Positions 33,175-43,193 of a stretch of 64,000 nucleotides of DNA are shown here, piece after piece. The DNA is taken from contig NC_072895.1 in assembly GCF_027943255.1 (NCBI RefSeq), forward strand, positions 27,688,001 to 27,752,000, read 5' to 3'. This DNA is from Anastrepha obliqua. Taxonomy: Eukaryota; Arthropoda; Insecta; Diptera; Tephritidae. A program made the translations under genes and the position numbers. Every line of letters starts with the position of its first letter. The stretch's first letter is position 1. The notes beneath the pieces are model-generated. The model ran no database searches and was not told the origin of the DNA. It worked only from the letters and a program-made list of their open reading frames with translations.

Positions 33175-33720
33175 TTGGTAGGCAAGATGGAACTCTGAAC
33201 GGTACGGTAGATGGACAGCGAGACTAATACCCGATCTACAAAAGTGGGTAGAAAGAAAGCACGGTGAGGTTAACTATTACCTCACACAGTTAATGTCTGA
33301 AACATGGGTCCTTTCGCAAGTATTTGTGGCGAATGGGGAAAGTGAGCCAACCAAACCGCATATATGGAGACACTGAGTATGATGATGCGGATCACACTTC
33401 TTTAAATGCGAGAGGTGGAACATAGAGAGAACAGCTCTGCAACGAGCTTGTATATACACCTGAAGAAATAATCGAGAAAATTATGATAGTCGAAGAAAAA
33501 TGGAATGCCGTCGCAAATTTTGTGGAGGATATTATCCGAAAAAAGAAGCGTGAAATGGAAACTTATGCTGAAGATAGGTTTCTCAAAACAGGCGACCCTT
33601 GACGTAGGACGAGTAAGTAAGTGTCTTTCTTAGGACGCCGTCTTGGGCCTCTACCTCGAAGCAAAGCGTAGGCATTCCCGAGGTGGAAGGAAAAATCCTA
33701 GAGAAAAGGAGGCATATTTT
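33175..33720 (+). pseudogene. R1-like LINE C-terminal fragment, copy 2
   Basis: Reads ARWNSERYGRWTARLIPDLQ, then KWVERKHGEVNYYLTQLMS, a frameshift, then HFFKCERWNIERTAL and a decayed tail. These are the C-terminal motifs of R1-type LINEs and match 23510-24150 block for block. The GGACGCCGTCTTGGGCCTC text at 33632-33652 is shared with that copy's 3-prime region. Confidence 0.75.
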
Positions 33721-33831
33721 TAGTTGAATCACTACACACGTAGTAGCGACAGTTACTATATGGTGCGAAAGCATTTTCAACCCAACGATGCGGCAAAATT
33801 AGAATAAAAGTTGTAAAATACTCACTCGTCT

Positions 33832-33996
33832 TTAACACGTTGACTGCCGCGCCGGCACCCATTGCCCGGCGCATGGCTTTTCAATGGCGCCGCGCCGGGC
33901 AATGGGTGCCGGCGCATTGTTTTTGGTGTGGTGGTGATGCACACTTGCGGCGCTGTGTGATAACCAGCAAATTTCGCTCGGCAGTCAACGTGTTAA
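33832..33996. mobile_element. GC-rich palindromic MITE at TTAA
   Basis: 165 bp. Termini TTAACACGTTGACTGCCG (33832) and its inverse ending at 33996. An inner perfect palindrome GCGCCGGCACCCATTGCCCG... near 33849 pairs with its complement near 33889-33912. GC content is far above the surroundings. TTAA at both ends is the piggyBac-type target signature, so this is probably a non-autonomous piggyBac relative. No coding capacity. Confidence 0.85.
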
Positions 33997-34129
33997 AAAC
34001 AATTAGCATTCTTTTAAATAATCCAACTGCTTCATTTGTTTGGGCTTTATTTGGATTTACAAAATTTTACTGCTAGAGCTTACAACCATTCGGTGCGCGG
34101 CAGTACAAACAGTTCCAATGAATTTTAAA

Positions 34130-34620
34130 TTAAATTAATTAATATTAAAAAATTAAAAGACTAAAAAAATAGTAATAAATAAAAAAATATATATAAAAAA
34201 ATAAAATATATAAAAAAATATAAAAAAATTAATAAATAAAAATTATAAAAATTTTAAAAATTTATAAAAAAAAACTTAAAAAAGAAAAAAAATATATATA
34301 AAAAAAGTTACAGAAAACTCTTAATTATTTTTATAAATTTATTTAAATTAAAAAAGTAAAAGACGAAAAAAATAATAATACATAAAAAAAGAAGAAATAT
34401 ATTTAATCTTTCTTTTTAAGTTTTTTCTTATAATTTTTTTTAATTTTTATATTTTTTTTATTTATTTTTTTTATTACTTTTTTATATTTTTTTTTTATTT
34501 ATTTTTTTTATTACTTTTTATATTTTTTTTATTTATTATTATTTTTTTCGTCTTTTAAATATATTTCTTCTTTTTTTTAAGTTTTTTCTTATATTTTTTT
34601 TTTTAAGTTACAGTTCTTAA
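34130..34620. repeat. A-rich/T-rich inverted low-complexity block
   Basis: Almost pure A/T. The first 270 bp are A-rich on the + strand and the next 210 T-rich. A 23-bp block at 34358-34380 (begins AAAAGACGAAAAAAATAATA) is perfectly mirrored at 34535-34557. Probably a slipped simple repeat that was inverted and duplicated. Confidence 0.8.
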
Positions 34621-35610
34621 TAACAAATATTGCTCATTTAGATATATATAAACTATAGTATACAAAAGATAGGTATAAAAAAATTCTACACATTTTTCGG
34701 ACATTTGATTTTTAAATACATATTTCAAATTCTAAATAAATCGGCTGAAAATTGTTTGAGTTATAATATCATTTTTGAAGCCCTACATAGACCTTAACAC
34801 AAATATTTTTCAGTTTCAAAGTCCTAGGTGAATCTTTAAATTTTTTTTAACCAGAGTAGCCTAACCCTTTAAATGATTTCTAGAATTTTTCTCAGCACTG
34901 TGTGTTTACTTCACTAAGCAAACCTGCAAAAAATTGTTGGCAAGTGTAATACTGCATATAGCCTGTGTGCTTGATTGTAGATAAGGAATCGTTGCCAAAT
35001 CGTTACAAATGTAATATTTTTTGGTGTAACTTTGAGAAACAATAGCAAAAAATAAAACAAAAATATGTGAAATAAAATGACAAAGCATGAATTATTAGGA
35101 TTTACTTATTTATGACCAAATGCCCTTCTTTAAGTAGTCATAAATGTCGGGTAATTTATTGCCCTGAAATGCGTGTTGTCGTTTATAGCGATGCTACCAT
35201 CCGCACATTTGATATCCACCAAAAACAAAATGCCGCTGGTTTAGTTTGTTATGCAATAATTTAATACTGAAATGAAGCTATTCGATATTGATCTTGATGA
35301 TATTTTCCAGGACCAACCTAACGCCATACATTATTCATGTACATAAATTGTTTTTGTGGTATTAGAAATAGGTAAATATTCGTAATAGCTTGAGAAAAAC
35401 ATGCAACGCACGCAGATGTACACTAAGCGAAATATGTAGCCATAAGGGACAAACCAACTTCATAGTTTTTCATCTAAAATAGCGGGTCAATATTTTCTTG
35501 AGTTGCCTATTTATTTAAGTCTAGAGTGAAATGGTACAGACATTAGGAAAAATTAAAAAATACAAAAATTTGGGATACTAAATTATTACACAATAAATAG
35601 TACTTCAATC
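34621..35610. other. spacer without recognisable gene
   Basis: About 1 kb of AT-rich DNA. The frame 34906-35088 (-) is not recognised. No repeat partner noticed in the window. Confidence 0.4.
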
Positions 35611-36430
35611 TAAAGGGTTTTCCAATAACAGGTGTTATATATCGCTATCGAGAGAGGATTTACGATTTTTTATGGCCAGAATTGGATGGCATTGACCTCC
35701 ACAACGTTTATTTTCAACAAGACGGCGCTACGTGCCACACAAGCAACGAAATCATTGATCTTTTACGCGAAAAGTTTCCGGACCGTGTTTTCTCGAAGAA
35801 GAGGTGATCACAGTAGGCCACCGAGAACTTGTGATTTAACACCTTGTGACTTTTTTCTTTGGGGCCACGTCAAAGAGAAGGTCTACGCCAACAGCCAACA
35901 GCCGAGGGACGATTCAACACCTCACAGATGGAATTCATGAGGCTATGGGCGGCCGCCGTAGCCGAATGGGTTGGTGCGTGATTACCATTCGGAATTCACA
36001 GAGAGGTCGTTGGTTCGAATCTCGGTGAAAGCAAAATTAATAAAAACATGTTTCTAATAGCGGTCGCCCCTCGGCAGGCAATGGCAAACCTCCGAGTGTA
36101 TTTCTGCCATGAAAAAGCTCCTCATAAAAATATCTGCCGTTTGGAGCTCGGTCAAACACCTAACAGAAGTGTACGCGCCAATTATTTATTTTATTTTTTT
36201 TATGCTATCGAGGACATAGGGCAGCCACTTTGCAATTCGGTTATGGAAAATTTCATGAAAAGGATATTGTCCTGTAAGCGAGCTCGGCGTGGTCCTTTGC
36301 CTCATGTTATTTTCCACTATTAACGGCGTACCTTCCTCTTTATAATGAAATAAACATCCGATCATTTATATTAAAAAATAGCATTTTTCTTTGAATATCA
36401 AATCAACACCTCTTATTTGAAAACCCTTTA
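35611..36430 (+). pseudogene. rosa-type (DD41D) mariner, 5-prime-deleted, copy 2, with SINE inside
   Basis: Ends TAAAGGGTTTTCCAATAACA (35611) and the inverse of TAAAGGGTTTTCAAATAAGA (36430). The transposase begins only at RYRERIYDFLWPELDGIDLH, so HTH and first catalytic Asp are deleted. Second Asp in YFQQDGATCHTSNE, then after a frameshift near 35795 the third Asp in CDLTPCDFFLWGH, with 41 residues between them. The C-terminus resumes after the SINE as EDIGQPLCNSVMENFMKRIL and ends VIFHY then TAA (36318-36322). Removal of the SINE and one copy of GCTAT brings these halves into one frame. Confidence 0.85.
35947..36203 (+). mobile_element. tRNA-derived SINE inserted in the rosa mariner
   Basis: Head GGCCGCCGTAGCCGAATGGG (A box), then GGTTCGAATCTC (B box, 36012-36023), CTAATAGCGGTCGCCCCTCG, TATTTCTGCCATGAAAAAGC and tail GTCAAACACCTAACAGAAGT ... 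GCCAATTATTTATTTTATTT. Relative to other copies about 65 bp are missing between GGAG and CTCGG near 36145. Flanked by GCTAT at 35942-35946 and 36204-36208, a short target-site duplication. Confidence 0.87.
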
Positions 36431-36599
36431 TTATAGAGTATTGAGTTTGGATCCAATAAGTCTAGCACTAAAATTTTTTAAAAATAATTCAAGTCAGTCA
36501 AAGTTCGATTTATTGGAGCATTAGCTTCTAAAGCGTTTTATTTAAGCCTATACGAAAAATTTGAAATTTGCGAAGATTTCTAGGTTAGGTTATCCTGGC

Positions 36600-36870
36600 C
36601 GAAGCCATTTTGGTCCATCAGATTTTTATTTTTATTAAAATTTTCTTTTATTTTTATTTTTTTATTATTTTTTTTTTTGTTTTTCATTTTTTTTTTTTAT
36701 TATAATATGTTTTTTGTTTTTTTATTTTATATTTTATTTAATTTTTTTATTTTTAATTTTTTTAATTTTTTTTAATTTTTTACTTTTCTTTGTATTTTTT
36801 TTTATTTTTATTTATTTTTTTGTTTTTGGTTTTTTTTATTATTATTATTATTTTTTTTTTTATATAGCGA
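36600..36870. repeat. T-rich low-complexity tract
   Basis: Nearly continuous T with scattered A, ending in a TTA/TTAT array at 36835-36850. The apparent hydrophobic frame at 36714-36980 (+) is an artefact of this tract. Confidence 0.8.
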
Positions 36871-36879
36871 AAATATGTT

Positions 36880-37620
36880 ACCCAAGATGCGTCCTGTTCG
36901 CGAATTTCACGAGTCGTTCAAGCTCCATTCCAGGGATAGGGATACATTCTAGTCTTTCAAAACTAAGAGCACCCAGGTAGCATAGTCTAGTTTTGGTCAG
37001 GGTTTGTCTTGTACCCGGCTCATTACATTTTCTGTAGGCATCGTCAAGAGTTGGATTTAGCTTGTAAGCATGAGCTGCAACTAGACAGTGTCCTGTTAGT
37101 AGACCAACTACAGTTCTACAGCTCCTTCTATCGAACGATATAACCGATTATACCTGTTACCTTTTTCTCTTCAGGTCCTTAATCCCTCATGGAACATAGG
37201 GCGTCATTGTTTCCTGCAATTGGTTAAACTAAGCCGTCTGCCTTTCGTCTTTCTCAACATGTGCTCCTCTAGTTCTTCTCGAATTGTGCGCAGGGATTTA
37301 AGTACCTAACCTGATTTGATCACCTGCAAGAATCGCGCCTGCTTTAGTCATTTCGTCCACTATCTCAATTTCCTCTATGCCTTTATGCTCCGGAACCCAA
37401 TATACACAAAGTCTGCGATTACGAGCGAGCTTTTTAATTGCATCCTTAAATTCATGGACATTTTTGGATGATAGACAATATGATTTGATCGCTTTTACAC
37501 CCGCTTGCTTATCTTCGTAGAAGTTTATTGCGCAGTTAATTGTTGTTTCTGCACATAGCAGCTCTGCTGCTTTCTTTAGAGAAAGGATCTCAGCTTGAAA
37601 AACAGTGCAATAGTTAGGGA
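36880..37620 (-). pseudogene. LINE RNase H and tail fragment
   Basis: Minus strand: INCAINFYEDKQAGVKAIKS, then RRLCVYWVPEHKGIEEIEIV, DEMTKAGAILAGDQIRLGT, the second half of an RNase H domain (SDSQ degraded to EDKQ, VPGHxG changed to VPEHKG). Further down it reads VGLLTGHCLVAAHAYKLNPT-like text and the post-tail region LCYLGALSFERLE. Related to 15600-16500. Stops and shifts throughout. Confidence 0.72.
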
Positions 37621-37639
37621 GTTTAACTTATTTGCAAAG

Positions 37640-37985
37640 GTTTCTACATAGCACACTAAAACCAATTTACCCAAGAAGGGCAGAGCAATCAGTTTCACCC
37701 GAAAGTATGCCGAGAAGAAATGAAAAAGACAAATGAGATCGTCTGGTATTTAATGATAATAAACCAATTAATTGGCAAACTCGCGTTGGAGATGGAATCG
37801 ATTGAGAAAAATTTAAGAAGTGCAAGGCAAAACGTAGCAATATTTTCTGCACTCTCCCCAGTCGACATGAACAGTTTGATAAGGCTCCAGACAACAGCAG
37901 CGTATTCCAATTTAGACCGGTGAAATGAAGAGTACAGAATCTTGAGTGAGATCAGGGGTCAGGGAATTGCGAAGAATAACGCCTA
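37640..37985 (-). pseudogene. LINE reverse-transcriptase thumb fragment
   Basis: Two minus-strand frames interleave: SSFHRSKLEYAAVVWSLIK and then LGRVQKILLRFALHFLNFSQ and LIGLLSLNTRRS. This matches the SKLEYAxVVWxP ... RVQKxFLRFAL block after the RT domain in insect LINEs. It lies upstream of and collinear with the RNase H at 36880-37620, and may belong to the same element or a second one. Confidence 0.68.
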
Positions 37986-37989
37986 ACAA

Positions 37990-38695
37990 ATGCTCGGCAT
38001 TTCCTTCTCAAGCTAGTCGATGAATATTACACCACGCACATCCCAAAATACCGAGGTCACATAACCTTTCCAGCCGATTGTTAAGCTTTCGGGTGCTCGG
38101 AGGAGGTGCACCAGTACCACTCAGGTGGCGATCGATTTGATTACGGAGTGAAATAATGGATTCATGTTTGATCCATTGTCACATACCGACCCAAAAATTC
38201 AGGTTTATTACGTTTAAACATGGCCAAGCACTGCTCAGAATCAGCAACATGTTGTTGTTTTTGGTCAACAGTAAGCAAACGCTTTCTTGTGTTGTCGCCT
38301 CATTTAGACGTCCAGACGTCCACTGCATTGTGCCTCATCGATGTCTCTACGACTAAGTTTGAGGCCAGCAAATCATTGCTTTATTGTTGTTTCTAATGGA
38401 GTGGAGTCTCCACAACACTTTTCAAGCCATTGCTTCGCTTGAACGGTATTTTTTCACATCAAGAAACAGAGTAATATGAGAACGCGAAATTCTTTTTGAT
38501 CTATTGCTTTGAAAATAACAAAAGTAGCGCCACTCTTAGCACAATAACTCACGAACTAATTAATGAAATATCATGAAATTTGAACAGCTGTCTGTTGAAG
38601 GTTAGTACTAACGGAAAAAGAGGTGAATGCAATAAAGCTAGTGCCATCTATGTGTTAGGCCAGGGACTTTTCAGCCCATGTGTACATTTTTTGTT
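37990..38695 (-). pseudogene. irritans-like mariner relic
   Basis: Minus strand from about 38510: MDQKEFRVLILLCFLM, stop, KNTVQAKQWLEKCCGDSTPL (N-terminal HTH of Himar-like mariners), then a degraded linker with several stops, and near 38060-38005 TSVFWDVRGVIFID and LEKEMP, the segment between the first and second catalytic Asp. The C-terminal third is absent. It joins LINE sequence at about 37985. Closely related in its first residues to the element at 42322-43193. Confidence 0.78.
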
Positions 38696-38954
38696 TTAAT
38701 TCCATAAAAATTGTTAACTTTTCAACTAGAATTTTTAGGATTTTTCTGGTGAAACAGTGTTAGAGCCCAATTTTAGTATAAGCAGTTTGCAAATTTCAAG
38801 TGACTACAAAATAAAAAACAAAAAAAAGAAGTTTTGCCAATTTCGTATCGAAAAAAAAGCGTGAGACCTAAAAAAAAAAAATTAATGGGCTATAAAACTG
38901 CATGCCAAGAAAAAATTCCTTATTGGTCGAGTAGCTGTAATAACAGCAGTCTAC

Positions 38955-39870
38955 AAGGTGGCACAAAATTAATCACCCTATCGGAAGATCTATAATTTTT
39001 ACACGCGTGAACTAGACAGCTGCAGCATACAAACAGACAAGCAATGGTGGTGGCGTAAAGGTGAAAATAAAGATTTCCCTTACAAAAAATTAAAAAAAAA
39101 ATTTAGTTAAAGTTATTAAAAACATTTATTAAAAGCTATGCAAAAACCAATTAGGATGATTAATTTTGCGCCACCTTGTACAATTACATGAATAATTGTT
39201 GCTGTTTTTCTGTACAGCAGCAACAATCACAAGCTAATCCCGGTAATTTTTTTATGTAGTAAAAAATTTATTCGAAAACCAGTTTTGATGATTAATTTTG
39301 CGCCACCTTGTACAATTATAAAAATATTTGATGCGTTTTTCTGTACAGCTACAACAATCACAAGTTAATCCTGGTAATGTTTTTATTTAGTAAAAAAGTT
39401 ACTCAAAAACTCATTTGGATGATTAATTTTGCGCCACCTTGTACAATTATAAAAAATATTTGTCTGTACAGTTACAACAATCACAAGCTAAACCCAGTCA
39501 TTTCTACATTTAGTAAAAAAAGTTACTCAAAAACCTATTTGGATGATTAATTTTGCGCCACCTTGTACAATTGTAAAATTAATTGTTGCAATTTTTCTGT
39601 ACAGATACAACCATCACAAACTAATACAACCATCACCATCCTAATTCTAATCCAAAAAGTTGCTCAAAAACCCATTTGGATAATATATTTTGCGCCACCT
39701 TGTAAAATTACATAAATAATTGTTGCGTTTTTCCTAGTAATTTTTTTTACTTAGTAAGAAAGTTATTCGAAAACCCATTTGGTTGATTAATTTTGCGCCA
39801 CCTTGTACAATTATAAAAAGTATTTTTCTGCACAGCTACAACAATTACAAGCTAACCCTAGTCGTGAAAA
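38955..39870. repeat. inverted-repeat element with its right end tandemly amplified
   Basis: At 38957 the end ACAAGGTGGCACAAAATTAA appears once. In inverse orientation GATTAATTTTGCGCCACCTT occurs six times, each unit starting near 39155, 39287, 39418, 39542, 39679 and 39782. Units are 103-137 bp and share TTTTTCTGTACAGCTACAAC, ATCACAAGCTAA and CTCAAAAACCCATTTGG. So one element end plus subterminal sequence has become a six-copy minisatellite. Not coding. Related scrap at 20208-20295. Confidence 0.88.
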
Positions 39871-39896
39871 GTCCTTTCACGGTATTGATTTTTACT

Positions 39897-40070
39897 TTGG
39901 GTTATCACCTCTGCCATGAAAAAGCTCCTCATAAAAAATATCTGCCGTTCGGAATCGGCTTAAAACTTTAGGTCCCTCCATTTGTGGAACAACATCAAGA
40001 CGCACACCACAAATAGGAGGAGGAGCTCGACCAAACACCCAAAAAGGGTGTACGCGCCAATTATATATAT
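39897..40070 (+). mobile_element. SINE, 5-prime-truncated, with TA tail
   Basis: Begins in the body (CTGCCATGAAAAAGCTCCTC), continues CGTTCGGAATCGGCTTAAAA, GGTCCCTCCATTTGTGGAAC, CACACCACAAATAGGAGGAG and CGACCAAACACCC, ending GTGTACGCGCCAATTATATA. It lacks the tRNA-like head and B box, so it cannot be transcribed from its own promoter. It supplies the segment deleted in the copy at 35947-36203. Confidence 0.85.
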
Positions 40071-40665
40071 ATAGGTATATATTATATATCATCTCAATAT
40101 TTTTATTGTCAAATTTACGTGTGGAACTCATTAAAATAATATATTTACCTTCGCCCCCCTCCCTCATCATTTTACTTCCCATTTTTATTGCTTAATTATC
40201 TTGTACCTACTTGGAAACTTTGCTGTCCCATCGACTTAATAGCGACATACGCAAATACGGTTTGGCTATGAATTATAATCAAGAGTGACAGCTCCTAACT
40301 TATTCATGGAGTAAATATTGGACATAAAAACAGGCGCGTATCTACATATGTACACAAGTGTAAGCTACCGTGGTGAAAACAAGAAATTGCTTAAATCGGT
40401 TTACGCATAAATAGAGATAAGAACGCTAACGCAGAGTTTCGGATATGGAAAACTTCTGCATATCGCGCTTGAAGTGTTAATTGCGATTCGAATAACTTAA
40501 GCTTTGGTATACTAGGTTGTTTAATAAGTTTTGCGGTTCGATTGAACATATTGATTTATGTTGGTACACTCATCATATGAACGTACGCGAAGTTTCATTT
40601 CAATCTGTCCATTCATTCTTTGTTTACAAGCCATTTAGTAGCGACGTGTCCCAGTATTTTCCGCA

Positions 40666-41645
40666 GTGGAAAAAATAAAGTATCGCCGAATAATTGAATT
40701 TTTATTTTTGGAAGGTTTAAAAGCAGCGGAAATTTATGAACGAACTTTTCGCCATCAAGTAAATAGTATAGAAGAAAAATGGGTTGCTGAATTAGTGGTC
40801 GTACAAGCCTTGAAGACAATTCACGTCAAGAACGTCCAAAAACAGCAACAACACGAGAAATCGTAGAGAAAATGCAGGAAATCGTATTGGAAAAGCATCG
40901 AGTGATTGAAAAAGATTCAGTAGAAGCCTTAGGATTCTCATTGGGCAGTGTAAGCAATATTTTGACTGAAGTATTGGGTTTCAGAAAGGTGTGTGCAAAT
41001 TGGGTGCCGAATTCGCTAGCAACGGAACAAAAACACATTAGAAAGCGACTTTCTCAGCAACATTTAGAGCGTTTTCGAACAAATAAAGTGCATTTTGAAC
41101 TTCGATTCATCACTATGGATGAGATATGGGTCTATCAACATGATCTTTAATCAAAGCCAAGGGCTAAAGACTGGTGTGAAGCTGGTTCTTAGGCTCCAAA
41201 ACGAGTTCGTGTCCAGAAATCGATCAATCGGCTAATAAGGATCTGTTTTTTGGGATGCAAAAGGAATTTTGTTTGTGGTTGACTTGCAAACTGGTAAAAC
41301 AACAAATTCTTAATATTATTGTAACTTTTTAGACCAGCTGTGGGAAAAACTTCGTGAAAACAGTTGACAAAAGAAAAAAATATTTTTCATCAGGAAAAGA
41401 GGAGTTTGTCAATGGCTCAAATCGATGAATTAAAGTTCGAATTATTGGAGCATCCACCGAATTCACCAGATTTGGCCCCTAGCGACTGCCAGCTGTTTGA
41501 AAACCTAAAAAAAATCATGCGTGAAAAGCGTTTTTCATCAAAAGATGAGGTCATAACAGCATATTTTGCAGCGCTTCCAGAATCTCACTTCAGCGATGGA
41601 ATACATAAATTGAAATCTCACTGGTACAAGTTCATTGATGTTTAG
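40666..41645 (+). pseudogene. mariner transposase, frameshifted
   Basis: Starts MEKIKYRRIIEFLFLEGLKA at 40666 with the HTH, shifts frame near 40760-40860, then VEALGFSLGSVSNILTEVLG, GFRKVCANWVPNSLATEQKH, and RFITMDEIWVYQHD, where the first catalytic Asp is kept but the conserved Trp is not directly after DE. Next TAA near 41147, a decayed middle (SVFWDAKGILFVVDL-like), a lost second-Asp region near 41390 (HQEKRSLSMAQ where HQDNAPAH is expected), then HPPNSPDLAPSDCQLFENLK with the third Asp and LPESHFSDGIHKLKSHWYKF to TAA at 41643-41645. Confidence 0.86.
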
Positions 41646-41711
41646 GGAGTCTATACTGAATAATAAACTGTATTTCGAGCCATAAAATTGTGGTTTTCTT
41701 ATCGAACCGCA

Positions 41712-42128
41712 TGGCCGCAAATAAACATGAAAAAGACAAAAGAATTGCTTAGCCTCTCAAGAAATTATGTCTCAAAGGTCGTGGCTTGTGTCACCGGTCA
41801 TTGGCTATTTGGCAGGCATTCCTTGTGGAGTATTCTCCCATGAATATTGTAGAAGTTGTAGAGATGAGGATGAAACAGTTGAGCACTTCCTTTGCAATTG
41901 TCCAGCCTTAGCTAAAATCAGAGTAGGTTGTCTAGGTAAACGCGTTTTCAATTCTCTTCCCCTCTGGCGTGGGGATTAGACCAATACTGCGCTTCATAAG
42001 AGCCTCAAAATGGTTTCATAAAGATAAAAGAACAAGGTTACCGTGTCGCACAGTGGTATCACAACGAACATCTACGGTCTAAGTGATTTGGTCGTACAGA
42101 CCGACTACCACCATAAACTAACCTAAGC
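41712..42128 (+). mobile_element. 5-prime-truncated LINE with 12-bp target-site duplication
   Basis: Contains SQRSWLVSPVIGYLAGIPCG then DEDETVEHFLCNCPALAKIR, the C-terminal Cys/His cluster of an RNase H-bearing LINE, a frameshift and the 3-prime untranslated region ending ACCATAAACTAACCTAAG. The duplication TATCGAACCGCA is at 41700-41711 and 42129-42140, inside the mariner's right end. No long poly-A. The open part is 70 codons (41767-41979). Confidence 0.88.
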
Positions 42129-42321
42129 TATCGAACCGCAAACTTTATTAAACAACCTGGTATATAAAATTGTGTCGAGGAACGAGAGCTTAAAACCACA
42201 CGGAAATAATTAATTGAAAACATCTTAAATTGTCATAAGTCTTTTTTTATGGCTTTATGTAAATCAATCTTATCTGGTAAAGCAAATAATTCTAGGCCTT
42301 AGAGTCGAAACGATTTTAACC

Positions 42322-43193
42322 TACTACATGGTCCAATAAGCTCATAAGGTGGGGCATAGATGGCGGCGTCAATATCAAAAGCATATGGTATTTAGTGAGA
42401 ACCGCCCTTTAGGAGCTACTTGTCAAATTTTCATGACATTTTGCCGATTAGTTTGTGAACTACAGTCGTTTAAGTGAAGCTACTTTTGGTTTTGTGAAAA
42501 AATGGATTCAAAAGAATTTCGTGTATTGATAAAACACTGTTTTTTAATTAAAAAAAAACACTGTGGAAAGTATTATTCGGACTCCGCTCAGTCGATCGGA
42601 ACCTTTGAACGATGGTTTCGTGAATTTACATGCGGTCGTACGGGCACTGAGGACGCAGCGCGTTCAGGACGTCCAAATGAAGCAGTTGTTCCAGAAAACA
42701 TCAAAAAAATCAGTAGGACCGATTTTGCATGAACATTTGGGTGTGAAAAAGCTAGTCGGAAAATGGGTGCCGCGTTTTCTCACAATGAACCAAAAATAAC
42801 AACGAATAATGGATTCTGAGCATTTTTTGAAGCTGTTTCGCCGCAATCCAAGCGAGTTTTTGCGTCCATTCATAACAATGGACGAAACATGGATCCATCA
42901 CTACACGCCACAGTCGAATAAACAGTTGGCAGAGTGGTTGGAAGCCGGCCAAATCCGACCAAAACGTCCAAAGACGCAATAATCGGCTGGAAAGGTCTTG
43001 GCCAGCATTTTTTGGGATGCTTGCGGTGTAATCTTCATCGACTATCTTGAAAAGGGCAAAACGGTCACCGGCGAGTATTATGCCAGCTTGTTGGACCGTT
43101 TGCAAAGAAAAAAGTGTTGTTCCACTAAATGAAATGTGGTTGAAAAAATAGTTTTTACCCTCTCACCTTATGAGCTTATTGGACCATGTAGTA
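42322..43193 (+). mobile_element. irritans-like mariner, internally deleted (872 bp)
   Basis: Ends match over about 29 bp (CTACATGGTCCAATAAGCTC on both sides) with TA at 42322-42323 and 43192-43193. The transposase begins MDSKEFRVLIKHCFLIKKKH at 42502, shifts frame several times (FERWFREFTCGRTGTEDAAR, then PILHEHLGVKKLVGKWVPRF), then gives RPFITMDETWIHHYTPQSNK with the first catalytic Asp and GKVLASIFWDACGVIFIDYL with YLEKGKTVTGEYYASLLDRL-like text. It then joins the 3-prime end, so second and third Asp are deleted. The well-matched ends could still be substrates for a transposase acting in trans. Confidence 0.9.

Larger units (their letters stand above)
40508..42164 (+). mobile_element. mariner carrying a LINE insertion
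   Basis: Ends TATACTAGGTTGTTTAATAA (40508) and the inverse of TATACCAGGTTGTTTAATAA (42164), each followed by GNTTTGCGGTTCGAT. Excluding the LINE (41712-42128 plus one duplication) the element is about 1.23 kb, full length for mariner. Transposase remnant at 40666-41645. Confidence 0.9.

Noticed and set aside
35950..36030. Possible tRNA gene (A and B boxes)
   Set aside because: The head continues into a SINE body shared with four other copies and lacks a clean acceptor stem, so it is a SINE promoter, not a tRNA gene.
36714..36980. 88-codon very hydrophobic plus-strand ORF that looks like membrane segments
   Set aside because: It is a translation of a T-rich low-complexity tract.
39155..39870. 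Tandem array considered as a CRISPR-like array
   Set aside because: Units are long (103-137 bp), similar over their whole length rather than repeat plus unique spacer, and the context is an insect genome with transposon ends.
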